The notes beneath the pieces are model-generated. The model saw nothing but the letters and a program-made list of their open reading frames with translations. It was not told the DNA's origin and searched no databases. Below, in pieces: positions 1 through 5,514 of a DNA stretch of 5,572 nucleotides. Numbering within the stretch: the stretch's first letter is position 1; each line of letters starts with the position of its first letter. The DNA lies in NCBI GenBank assembly GCA_035353335.1, contig DAOPZJ010000052.1, positions 1-5,572 on the forward strand, in the 5' to 3' direction. The stretch comes from Oscillospiraceae bacterium. Lineage in GTDB: Bacteria > Bacillota > Clostridia > Oscillospirales > JAKOTC01. A program made the position numbers and the translations under genes.

Positions 1-125
1 CGGTCGTGGAAAAACTGCCACGCGTCCCGCGATCTCTTGATCACGCCCTGCGCCTGCAGATATCGGAACCCCTTGTCATAAAGCCGCCTGTCTTCGGTTT
101 TCATTTCGGGTCCGGTTTTGTCCAT
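1..125 (-). CDS. Unrecognised protein, N-terminal 41 residues only (runs off left edge)
   Basis: An open minus-strand frame begins with ATG at 125 and runs off the window without a stop. It is preceded by a full GGAGGA ribosome binding site (135-140) nine bases upstream, which is the main reason to believe it is real. The visible peptide starts MDKTGPEMKTEDRRLYDKGF and continues with a charged, probably helical stretch ending in WQFFHD. A second in-frame ATG lies at codon 8, but the first has the better-placed binding site. I do not recognise the family. It lies about 100 bases downstream of a terminase small subunit-like gene on the same strand. In phages the large terminase subunit or another packaging gene often sits there, but the visible residues do not resemble the start of a large terminase I know. 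Function is left open. Confidence 0.6.
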   Translation of the reverse strand, partial: MDKTGPEMKTEDRRLYDKGFRYLQAQGVIKRSRDAWQFFHD

Positions 126-134
126 ATGTTCGTA

Positions 135-140
135 TCCTCC
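135..140 (-). promoter_or_regulatory. Ribosome binding site of the left-edge gene
   Basis: GGAGGA on the minus strand, nine bases before the ATG at 125. It is a near-perfect match to the anti-Shine-Dalgarno sequence and is what supports this start and this partial gene. Confidence 0.7.
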
Positions 141-177
141 GGAAGATTATTGATAAATCGTACGCCCCGGGACATTC

Positions 178-196
178 GGCCGCCGCATCGGCGGCC
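178..196. other. GC-rich hairpin between two minus-strand genes
   Basis: A perfect 8-bp inverted repeat, GGCCGCCG and CGGCGGCC, with a 3-base loop CAT. It lies between the stop of the terminase-like gene and the ribosome binding site of the next gene on that strand. No T-run follows it on the minus strand, so it is not a clear intrinsic terminator. It could pause transcription, stabilise the upstream mRNA end, or simply be a repeat. Confidence 0.55.
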
Positions 197-200
197 CCGC

Positions 201-240
201 AATTCAATTCTTAATTCTGAATTCTTCATTCTGAATTGTT
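201..240. repeat. 7-bp tandem repeat array (AATTCTG/AATTCTT)
   Basis: A partial AATTC (201-205) is followed by five heptamers: AATTCTT, AATTCTG, AATTCTT, CATTCTG and AATTGTT. The array is far more AT-rich than its surroundings. It overlaps the last codons and the TGA stop (226-228) of the terminase-like gene, so part of that protein's end (residues around NNSE) is encoded by the repeat. Confidence 0.75.
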
Positions 241-666
241 GTTTTTCCCGTAAGTGACGCGGATGTCCAGCCCCGGGTCGGGCGGCTGCGCTTCTTCCGA
301 AAATTCACCCGGGAACTTTCGGCACAGCAAAAACTTAGCAAACCCGGCATCGTAATTCCGGTTCAGGGCATTGGCGATGAGGCAGCTCTTCTGCGCCTCT
401 TCGGCGTGCGCGCAGGCCTCGGCGAATTCGGGGTGGCCCTCTTTCCATTCGAGCAGGCGCGATACGGTCACGCCGATCTGCCGCGCGAACCGGTCGAGCG
501 TCGGATATTCGGGCGCGAACAGAACCGGCTTTTTCCGTTTCACTTCGCCGGACGGCAAATATTCCTCGTCGTACGCGATGGTCTCCCGCGCGCCGCAAAA
601 ATACCGCAGCAGCGTTTCGCAAAACTCCGCCGAATATTCGGCCGGCTCTTTTGGCGCTTTTTTCAT
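226..666 (-). CDS. Phage terminase small subunit-like DNA-packaging protein
   Basis: This 146-residue protein resembles small terminase subunits, which bind phage DNA at the packaging site and direct the large-subunit nuclease/ATPase. Residues 12-33 form a helix (SAEFCETLLRYFCGARETI). A helix-turn-helix-like segment follows at about 55-74 (YPTLDRFARQIGVTVSRLLE), then HPEFAEA (78-84). The oligomerisation-type segment is near 85-115, with the family-like pattern YDAGFAKFLL (105-114). The order, spacing and length fit the gp3-type family. I start at the ATG at 666 because GAGGTG (676-681) lies nine bases upstream. A GTG at 690 in the same frame would add eight residues but has no evident binding site. 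No convincing promoter is seen upstream. The end of the gene is made of the heptamer array. A partial gene follows on the same strand, consistent with a prophage packaging module or an isolated remnant. Family call is from motif recognition, not a search. Confidence 0.8.
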   Translation of the reverse strand: MKKAPKEPAEYSAEFCETLLRYFCGARETIAYDEEYLPSGEVKRKKPVLFAPEYPTLDRFARQIGVTVSRLLEWKEGHPEFAEACAHAEEAQKSCLIANALNRNYDAGFAKFLLCRKFPGEFSEEAQPPDPGLDIRVTYGKNNNSE

Positions 667-675
667 TATCTTTTT

Positions 676-681
676 CACCTC
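676..681 (-). promoter_or_regulatory. Ribosome binding site deciding the terminase-like start
   Basis: GAGGTG on the minus strand, nine bases before the ATG at 666. It favours that ATG over the GTG at 690, which lies upstream of this site. Confidence 0.65.
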
Positions 682-813
682 AATTTCCACCCGCAGCCCG
701 GTAATTTCGGTAATCGATAATCCCCTCTTGACGTTTTATACAATAGCACAACTATTACCCGTTTCGCTACCCGGTTTTGCATTTTGTTGAAAAGCCGAAA
801 TTTCCGCTTTGCG

Positions 814-830
814 ATGCCGTTTTTCGGCAT
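814..830. other. Small perfect hairpin
   Basis: ATGCCG, loop TTTTT, CGGCAT: a 6-bp perfect stem. No T-run follows on either strand, so it is not called a terminator. It may be part of the neighbouring repeat cluster. Confidence 0.4.
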
Positions 831-841
831 TATCCCAAAAG

Positions 842-920
842 TCCGTTGCCCTTTATCTTCTGTCCGTTGCCCTTTATCTTCTGTCCGTTGCCTTTTATCC
901 TCTGCCCGTTGCCCGGGATA
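842..920. repeat. 21-bp tandem repeat, 3.5 copies
   Basis: Copies at 842-862, 863-883 and 884-904 begin TCCGTTGCC and end TCTG. A partial fourth starts at 905 (CCCGTTGCCC). Copies one and two are identical; the third differs at two bases. There are no unique spacers, so it is not a CRISPR array. In one minus-strand frame it would read as a repeated KGQRTED peptide, which I regard as spurious. The unit can be split into three loosely similar heptamers (TCCGTTG, CCCTTTA, TCTTCTG), suggesting it grew from 7-bp units. Confidence 0.85.
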
Positions 921-988
921 CCCCGTCCGATTCCGGCTTTTTCCTTTTCCCATTTATTTTATTTATCCGATTTTTTTCTTCAGACCGC

Positions 989-1017
989 TTGACATTCAGT
1001 TGGAAAAAGTGTAAAAT
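989..1017 (+). promoter_or_regulatory. Sigma-A type promoter of the glycosidase-like gene
   Basis: TTGACA (989-994), a 17-base spacer, then TAAAAT (1012-1017): a perfect -35 box and a five-of-six -10 box at optimal spacing. Transcription would start near 1024, leaving a leader of about 64 bases. The leader has only a tiny GATTT/AAATC stem (1057-1070), and I see no riboswitch or clear operator in it. Confidence 0.85.
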
Positions 1018-1087
1018 ATGAATATTATTTGTTGTTTTTTTGTCATAATTGATTGAGATTTAGCCAAATCGAAGCGGGGGAAGTTCA

Positions 1088-2389
1088 ATGACAGACCTTT
1101 CCGTCCTTGAGAGAATCCGGGACCCCGAGATCCGTGCCGGAGTCCGAGCCGCAATCGAAAAAAACCTGATTCCCGCCTGCCATGAACGCGCCTACCCCGG
1201 GCATTTCAGCATCTGCGCCGACGGCAAAAGCTACGGCGAATATGCCACCTGGCCGAGGTTCATCTCCTGGCAGATGGTCGGCGCCTATCTGCTGCTCGGC
1301 ATGAAACAGATCGCGCTCGGTTATTTTGATTTTGTCGAAAAATCTCAGCGCGAAGACGGCGCCGTTCCGTTTATCATCGCGCGCGCCGAAGACCATATCT
1401 CCCCCGAAAGCCGCTGGACCTATGCGCGCGGGATGCGCTGGCCGGAAGACATCTTCACCTACACCCCGAAAGACAAAAATTATAAGCCCGAACAATACAT
1501 CGGCCTGTTCCGTCATTGGATGCCGCAGAACCCGCTCTCGATGCAGGGTACGATCACTTATCCGCTGACGGCTTATGAAATTTATCAGACGACCCGCGAC
1601 AGGGAATGGCTTTTTGAAAAAATGCCCTCCCTCGAGCGGGCCTATCGCTATATTCTGACTCAAAAGAGCCCCGAAGGCCTCATCGGCGGCGCGGCTTTTT
1701 ATATCGACGCCCCGTCCCGCTCGGAGTGGGGCGGCGTCACCCAGTGTGCCGGTTATCTTGCATTTTATCAAATGTCGGAGCTCTGCCGCGAACTCGGCGA
1801 CGAGTTGAAAGCGGAGGTTTGGCGGCATGAAGCCGACGTTTTGGGGTGGTCTTTCCGCCGCGCTTTCTGGAAAGGCGACCGGTTCGCCGAATACATCCAC
1901 CCCGAGCGCGGGGCCATCACGCGCCACGGCCATACCGACGTCGATTTTGCCGCGATCGCCTGCGGCCTTGCCGACGCGGGGCAAAAACAGCGGCTTTGGG
2001 ATGCCCTCAAGACCCAAGATTTTTGGGCGGGCGGCATGCCGACCCGGCTGGTCACGGATCCCGTCGATGACGACCCGGAAGAGAAACGGGAATTCGAAAC
2101 GGCCCGGCTTTGGCGGGCGGGAAACTTCACGACTTATCTGAACGCCGCGCTCGGAAGCGTTTGGTTTTCCGAGCTGAATGCCTGCCTGCGTATGCAAGAA
2201 TATGACCGCATCCGCAAATCGGTCAAGCTTGTCTGCCAAATGGGCCTCGCCCACGGCGGTTATTGGAGCGAAAGATATCAGCTTGACGAAGACGGCAAAG
2301 CGGTCCCCGCAGGATGCGTCAACGGCTATTGCGAATACCCCGCCGTCCTCACCCGTTTCGTCCTCGGCAATATGGAGTTATTTGAGTAA
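1088..2389 (+). CDS. Six-hairpin (alpha/alpha barrel) glycosidase-like protein, substrate unknown
   Basis: A 433-residue protein without signal peptide or membrane segment, so probably cytoplasmic. Its repeated helical-hairpin pattern resembles the (alpha/alpha)6 barrel enzymes (GH63, GH78, GH15 and glycogen-debranching C-terminal domains). Family-like stretches are WPRFISWQMVGAYLLLG (55-71), an inter-helix QREDGAVPF (87-95), the paired helices around TYPLTAYEIYQTTRDREWLF (157-176), HTDVDFAAIACGLADAGQ (282-299) and GGYWSERY (390-397). Candidate catalytic acids, by position only, are E89/D90, E213, D284/D286 and E395; none is proven. The start ATG follows GGGGGAAG (1076-1083). The gene stands alone, with its own consensus promoter and a hairpin terminator after the stop, and no transporter or sugar-regulator gene is visible. 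It may hydrolyse an imported oligosaccharide. A non-catalytic relative or a lyase or epimerase sharing the fold is also possible. Confidence 0.65.
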   Translation: MTDLSVLERIRDPEIRAGVRAAIEKNLIPACHERAYPGHFSICADGKSYGEYATWPRFISWQMVGAYLLLGMKQIALGYFDFVEKSQREDGAVPFIIARAEDHISPESRWTYARGMRWPEDIFTYTPKDKNYKPEQYIGLFRHWMPQNPLSMQGTITYPLTAYEIYQTTRDREWLFEKMPSLERAYRYILTQKSPEGLIGGAAFYIDAPSRSEWGGVTQCAGYLAFYQMSELCRELGDELKAEVWRHEADVLGWSFRRAFWKGDRFAEYIHPERGAITRHGHTDVDFAAIACGLADAGQKQRLWDALKTQDFWAGGMPTRLVTDPVDDDPEEKREFETARLWRAGNFTTYLNAALGSVWFSELNACLRMQEYDRIRKSVKLVCQMGLAHGGYWSERYQLDEDGKAVPAGCVNGYCEYPAVLTRFVLGNMELFE

Positions 2390-2399
2390 ATCACACGCA

Positions 2400-2429
2400 A
2401 ACGGCCGCCCGCATCCGCGGGCGGCCGTT
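2400..2429. terminator. Shared bidirectional terminator between convergent genes
   Basis: A perfect 13-bp GC-rich inverted repeat with a 4-base loop (ATCC). It lies 10 bases after the plus-strand stop (2387-2389) and 14 bases from the minus-strand stop (2444-2446). The T-runs are weak on both sides (TCCGTTT on plus; TTTGCG on minus), but the stem strength and position between converging genes make a terminator for both the best reading. Confidence 0.8.
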
Positions 2430-2443
2430 CCGTTTACGATTAT

Positions 2444-5116
2444 TTATTTCACTTTTCTATCGCGCCTGCGCACCGCAATCGTGATAACCCCTCCCGCTGC
2501 CGCCAGCATCGTCATAACCGCAACGAAAGGCAGCGCTGAGCCGCCGCTTCCCATCGCGGGAACGCTCGCCGCACTTGTGCTGCCCGATACCGTACTGCCG
2601 GTCGGAGCCGATGCGGATGCGGTTGTCGATGCAGCCGACACAGCCGGCGCGGCGTTGACCGTCACGCTGACCGTGACGGTCAGGGGAATGCGGTTCGGAT
2701 TTGCCACATTGAGCGGCAGCGTTACGGTACCGGTTGCCGTAAAGGTCTGCGCGGTTTTGACCGAAGGGGTATAGGCGCATGAAGTCAGATCCCACGTTAC
2801 AGATCCGACTTCGCTTCCGGCGTCTGTCATCAGCGCAGCCGTCAGGGGCAGGCCGAGCGCGTCGATGGTCCTTGCGGTGCCGTTCGCAAGCCCCGTGATC
2901 GCCGCCGGCGGGGTGATGCCGGTCAGATTCCGGCTCAGGCCGGCTTTCGGCAAAATTGTCAGCGTAAACGTCATCGAGGCACTCGAAACGCCGTTATCCG
3001 CGGTCAGTTTCACGGGATAAGTCCCGGGCGCAAGCCCCGCCGCGATATCCAGTTTCTTGGTCGTGTTGTTCCAGACGATTTTGCCGCCGTAGGTCTTATC
3101 CTGCGTCACGGTCGGCGCGGGAATGCCTTTCAATTCAAAAGCCGCCGTCGGCGCCGATGCGTACCCCTCCGAAAGCGTCAGTTCGGCAGGGCCCGAGATC
3201 GAAGCGTTTTGGGTTATCGCCGTATAGTGAACGGTTCCGTTCCACATTCTGCCCGAATACAAATTGCCGGTAAAGTCCGGATTTCCCCTGCCGTTTCCGG
3301 CAATGATCTTCAAAATCCCGTCCGAATATTCGGTTCCGACAGGCATATCGGTATACTGCATTTGACATCCGGTGGCCGAGTAATCGCTGACGGTCACATA
3401 AAATCCGCAGCGGATCCCCGGTTGAAGGGTGACGCCTCCGACATTGAGCGGCGTGGGTTGATCGGTTCCAGCAGGTGTGATGCCCGACTGCGAGCCGACA
3501 AGCGTCCACGCCGAGGCATTCGACTCATGACCCGCATAGCCCCCCTCGCGGTAATAAACGCGGACCGTACAGGTCGTATTACCGTTATACGAAGTGAGAT
3601 TCACATCGAAAGAGTTGATGAGAATCGGATATGCGCCGACGACTTCCATGTCGAACATGTTGCCGGCATATCTGTTGTCTGATTTAAATATGGTCGTCAG
3701 CGCGCCTTGCGCGCCCACCGTCAGTGTGAAGGTCAGAGTGGCTGCGGGGGATATCCCGTTCGAAGCGGTCAGCACTACGGGATAACTCCCGACCGCAAGC
3801 CCCGCCGCGATGTCTAATTTTTTCGTCGCGTTATTCCAGACGATCCTGCCGCCGTAAGTCGTGTCCTGCGTCACCGACGGCTCGGGAGTGCCCGTCAGCG
3901 TGTAAGCCGCCGTTGAAACCGCAGAATATCCCGGCGTCAGGTTCATACTCATCGAACCCGTAAGAGTCGGCGCGATATTGCGCGTGACCGTGAGGGTGTA
4001 AGTCTTTTCAGTGATGCCGTCCTTCGCGAAGACGGTGATGGTGAACACATTCACGCCGACATTGAGATTCTGTATCGAAGCCGAGCCGTCCCAGGCAAAA
4101 GGCGTTCCTGTGCCTGCCTGTAAAGTCATGGTGGCATTCGGGTTGTTTACGGAAGCTCCAAGGGTAACGCTCGTATTTCTTGTCGCCGCCGTATAGGCGG
4201 TCGTATCGGGCGAAAAGGCCTCGTTGAGCGTCGCGCCCCCGACGGTCAAATTCGAAAGGGTCGCGTCGCCGGAATACGGGGTATAGTAGACGGTCCCGTT
4301 CCAGGCTCTGTCGGAATATATGTTACCCGAAAAGTTTGGTTCTCCCCGGCCGATGCCGGAAATGATTTTCAAGTGATCGTCCGAATATACGGTTCCGGCA
4401 GGTTTGTCGGTATAAATAAAAGAGCTGTAGGTTCCGCTCACGACAAAATAAAACCCGTAACGGATCCCCGGTTGGAGGGAGAAACCGCCGACGGCAAGCG
4501 GTGTAGGCAGATTATTGCCCGCACCGGGTACGTCTGTCTGAGAACCGAGAAACGTCCACTCCGAGGCATTTGTCTCATGCCCCGCATATCCGCCGGCGCG
4601 GTAAAAAACGCTGACCGTGCAGGTTGTCTCCGGGAGTTTTAACAGATTGATATCGAAGGAGTCAACTGTGATCGGTACGTTTCCGATGACTTCCATATCA
4701 AACATGACGCCGTTTTGCCCGTTGCCTCCTTCAAAAAGTGTTGTAAGCGAATCGGCCGACACCGTCAGCATAAATATGTGGGCCGCGGCAGGAGATATCC
4801 CGTTCGAAGCAGTCAGCACCACGGGATACATACCGGCGGGAAGTCCCTCGGCGATTTCGAGCTTCTGTGTCGTGCTGTTGTACAGGATCTTGCCGTTATA
4901 GGATGTATCCTGCGTCACCGACGGGGCGGGATCACCCTCCAGGGTGAACATGTCCGTCGATGCCGCGGAGTATCCCATGGTCAGCCGCATCGCCGTCGGG
5001 CCCGCAATGGCAGGCGCGGTTTCAGCGCTTTTGGCAGACGCCGTAACGGGCATCAAAACCAGTGCCAGGCAAAGGCAGAGCATTGCCGCAATCATCCGTT
5101 TTTTCATCTGTTTCAC
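2444..5116 (-). CDS. Secreted, membrane-anchored modular surface protein (Ig-like/cadherin-like repeats)
   Basis: An 890-residue protein. A signal peptide (1-28: KQMKKR n-region, hydrophobic core, ASA cleavage site before K29) is followed by Ig-like repeat 1 (about 38-122), module A copy 1 (123-279), a cadherin-like beta-sandwich domain resembling PF12733 (281-380), Ig repeat 2 (382-471), module A copy 2 (472-632), Ig repeat 3 (637-724), a Big_4-like domain (726-821), a Ser/Thr/Ala linker (822-851), VPAMG (852-856), a hydrophobic span (861-882) and the tail RRRDRKVK. It is therefore exported and held at the membrane or wall, probably for adhesion or binding; no enzymatic domain is seen. The start is GTG at 5116, close to GAGGAG (5120-5125); ATG at 5107 is an alternative that shortens it by three residues. 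It has its own promoter and appears monocistronic. No sortase gene lies in the window. Confidence 0.85.
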   Translation of the reverse strand: MKQMKKRMIAAMLCLCLALVLMPVTASAKSAETAPAIAGPTAMRLTMGYSAASTDMFTLEGDPAPSVTQDTSYNGKILYNSTTQKLEIAEGLPAGMYPVVLTASNGISPAAAHIFMLTVSADSLTTLFEGGNGQNGVMFDMEVIGNVPITVDSFDINLLKLPETTCTVSVFYRAGGYAGHETNASEWTFLGSQTDVPGAGNNLPTPLAVGGFSLQPGIRYGFYFVVSGTYSSFIYTDKPAGTVYSDDHLKIISGIGRGEPNFSGNIYSDRAWNGTVYYTPYSGDATLSNLTVGGATLNEAFSPDTTAYTAATRNTSVTLGASVNNPNATMTLQAGTGTPFAWDGSASIQNLNVGVNVFTITVFAKDGITEKTYTLTVTRNIAPTLTGSMSMNLTPGYSAVSTAAYTLTGTPEPSVTQDTTYGGRIVWNNATKKLDIAAGLAVGSYPVVLTASNGISPAATLTFTLTVGAQGALTTIFKSDNRYAGNMFDMEVVGAYPILINSFDVNLTSYNGNTTCTVRVYYREGGYAGHESNASAWTLVGSQSGITPAGTDQPTPLNVGGVTLQPGIRCGFYVTVSDYSATGCQMQYTDMPVGTEYSDGILKIIAGNGRGNPDFTGNLYSGRMWNGTVHYTAITQNASISGPAELTLSEGYASAPTAAFELKGIPAPTVTQDKTYGGKIVWNNTTKKLDIAAGLAPGTYPVKLTADNGVSSASMTFTLTILPKAGLSRNLTGITPPAAITGLANGTARTIDALGLPLTAALMTDAGSEVGSVTWDLTSCAYTPSVKTAQTFTATGTVTLPLNVANPNRIPLTVTVSVTVNAAPAVSAASTTASASAPTGSTVSGSTSAASVPAMGSGGSALPFVAVMTMLAAAGGVITIAVRRRDRKVK
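2945..3208 (-). repeat. Third, module-less Ig-like repeat unit in the surface-protein gene
   Basis: Encodes residues 637-724. It matches the Ig-like part of the two larger units, with shared segments YGGKIVWNN and KKLDIAAGL, but is followed directly by the Big_4-like domain instead of module A. It looks like a third copy that lost, or never received, the module. Confidence 0.7.
3221..3973 (-). repeat. Internal duplication, copy 2 (Ig-like plus module A)
   Basis: Encodes residues 382-632. It is clearly homologous to copy 1 along its whole length, sharing VVLTASNGISPAA, MFDMEV, GGYAGHE, NAS, PTPL, LQPGIR and WNGTV. DNA stretches are also nearly identical, for example around the block ATATCCCGTTCGAAGC seen in both copies, so the duplication is fairly recent or kept uniform by recombination. 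Confidence 0.85.
3977..4276 (-). other. Cadherin-like beta-sandwich domain within the surface protein
   Basis: Encodes residues 281-380. The pattern ATLSNLTVGGATL, FSPDTTAYTA, then VGVNVFTITVFAKDG and TEKTYTLTVTR is characteristic of the cadherin-like beta-sandwich family (PF12733 type), common in bacterial cell-surface proteins. It occurs once, between the two duplicated units. Confidence 0.8.
4280..5005 (-). repeat. Internal duplication, copy 1 (Ig-like plus module A)
   Basis: Encodes residues 38-279, the N-terminal partner of the unit at 3221-3973. The conserved core of module A is MFDMEV, SFD(I/V)NL, TTCTV, Y(R)xGGYAGHE, PTPL, LQPGIR, GFY, YSD, LKII and WNGTV, and reads like a beta-rich domain. 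Confidence 0.85.
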
Positions 5117-5119
5117 GGT

Positions 5120-5125
5120 CTCCTC
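5120..5125 (-). promoter_or_regulatory. Ribosome binding site of the surface-protein gene
   Basis: GAGGAG on the minus strand. It is 3 bases from the GTG at 5116 and 12 from the ATG at 5107, so neither start has ideal spacing. Both give the same signal peptide apart from three residues. Confidence 0.6.
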
Positions 5126-5207
5126 TTTTTTGATTTTCTTTTTCGGCAGCGTGTTTAAAATCCGGATCGTCCGTCAACTGTACAGCCGAGTATCATCAGT
5201 TATGAAG

Positions 5208-5236
5208 ATTTTACCATATCATCCAAGTAAAGTCAA
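5208..5236 (-). promoter_or_regulatory. Sigma-A type promoter of the surface-protein gene
   Basis: On the minus strand: TTGACT (5236-5231), a 17-base spacer, TAAAAT (5213-5208). Transcription would start near 5201, leaving a leader of about 85 bases before the GTG. The box pair is almost the same as that of the glycosidase-like gene. No operator or riboswitch was recognised in the leader. Confidence 0.82.
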
Positions 5237-5291
5237 TAAAAAAATTCAAAATCCGTCCCTATCCCCCTCCCCGTCATCGGCGCGTACCCCC

Positions 5292-5318
5292 CGTCATTGC
5301 GAGCGAAGCGCGGCAATC
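5292..5318. repeat. Dispersed palindromic repeat (CGTCATTGCGAGCGAAGC type)
   Basis: A 27-base element starting CGTCATTGCGAGCGAAGC and ending GGCAATC, with terminal arms ATTGC (5296-5300) and GCAAT (5313-5317). I recognise this as a widespread intergenic repeat of many bacterial genomes, often mis-translated as a RHCERS-like peptide. Function unknown; only one copy is in the window. Confidence 0.75.
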
Positions 5319-5332
5319 AATGTGATGGGTAC

Positions 5333-5353
5333 AATCCATGCGAAATCCATGCG
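5333..5353. repeat. Short direct repeat AATCCATGCG, two copies
   Basis: AATCCATGCG occurs at 5333-5342 and 5344-5353, one base apart (period 11). It lies between the palindromic repeat and the 16-bp array. Confidence 0.6.
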
Positions 5354-5367
5354 ATGGGGAATGGGGA

Positions 5368-5454
5368 CAATCAAATACTGCGGCAATCAAACGCTGCGGC
5401 AATCAAACGCTGCGGCATCAAATGCTTCGGCATTCAAATGCTTCGGCATTCCGG
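5368..5454. repeat. 16-bp tandem repeat, about 5.5 copies
   Basis: Units at 5368-5383, 5384-5399, 5400-5415, 5416-5430 (15 bases), 5431-5446 and a partial 5447-5454. The type unit is CAATCAAACGCTGCGG, drifting to CATTCAAATGCTTCGG in the later copies. Units two and three are identical. There are no spacers between units, so it is not a CRISPR array. Confidence 0.85.
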
Positions 5455-5514
5455 TATCCGCCGCGGCGTTGATGGGATTCTTTTTAATCTCCCGTCCCCG
5501 CCGCGCGGATTACC
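5453..5514. repeat. Long imperfect inverted repeat
   Basis: The left arm (5453-5479) begins GGTATCCGCCGCGG and the right arm (5486-5514) ends CCGCGCGGATTACC. They pair over about 25 positions with a few bulges and mismatches around a 6-base loop (CTTTTT). On the plus strand a run of six T follows at 5521-5526, giving a terminator-like look, although no plus-strand gene precedes it in the window. Confidence 0.7.

Larger units (their letters stand above)
667..987. other. Gene-free stretch with repeats
   Basis: No credible gene is seen here on either strand. It contains the terminase-like gene's binding site, a short inverted repeat AATAG-CACAA-CTATT (742-756), a small hairpin (814-830), a 21-bp tandem repeat (842-920) and a pyrimidine-rich tract on the plus strand from about 930 to 985. 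Open frames across the repeat arise because a 21-bp period keeps every frame open. Confidence 0.7.

Noticed and set aside
728..756. Plus-strand TTGACG as a promoter
   Set aside because: The sequence 17 bases downstream (ACTATT) is a poor -10 box and no plus-strand gene follows closely.
371..790. Plus-strand frames antisense to the terminase-like gene
   Set aside because: No binding site or recognisable family, whereas the minus-strand frame matches the terminase small subunit pattern.
842..920. CRISPR-like array
   Set aside because: Units are contiguous with no unique spacers and no cas genes nearby. The same holds for 5368-5454.
675..953. Minus-strand frame encoding repeated KGQRTED peptide
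   Set aside because: A 21-bp repeat keeps all frames open; there is no domain and it overlaps the spacer and the start region of the terminase-like gene.
1085..2254. Long open frame (389 codons) antisense to the glycosidase-like gene
   Set aside because: It is the mirror of a well-supported gene with GC-rich codons, has no recognisable domains and is rich in Gly, Arg, Ala and Phe as such shadows usually are. The plus-strand gene has promoter, binding site and terminator.
2178..2774. Plus-strand open frame of 198 codons spanning the terminator
   Set aside because: It crosses the stop of one gene, the terminator hairpin and the antisense of another gene, and its peptide is low-complexity and made of shadow sequence.
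5150..5185. Second promoter in the leader of the surface-protein gene (TTGACG on the minus strand)
   Set aside because: No acceptable -10 box at 16-18 bases; the upstream pair at 5208-5236 is far better.
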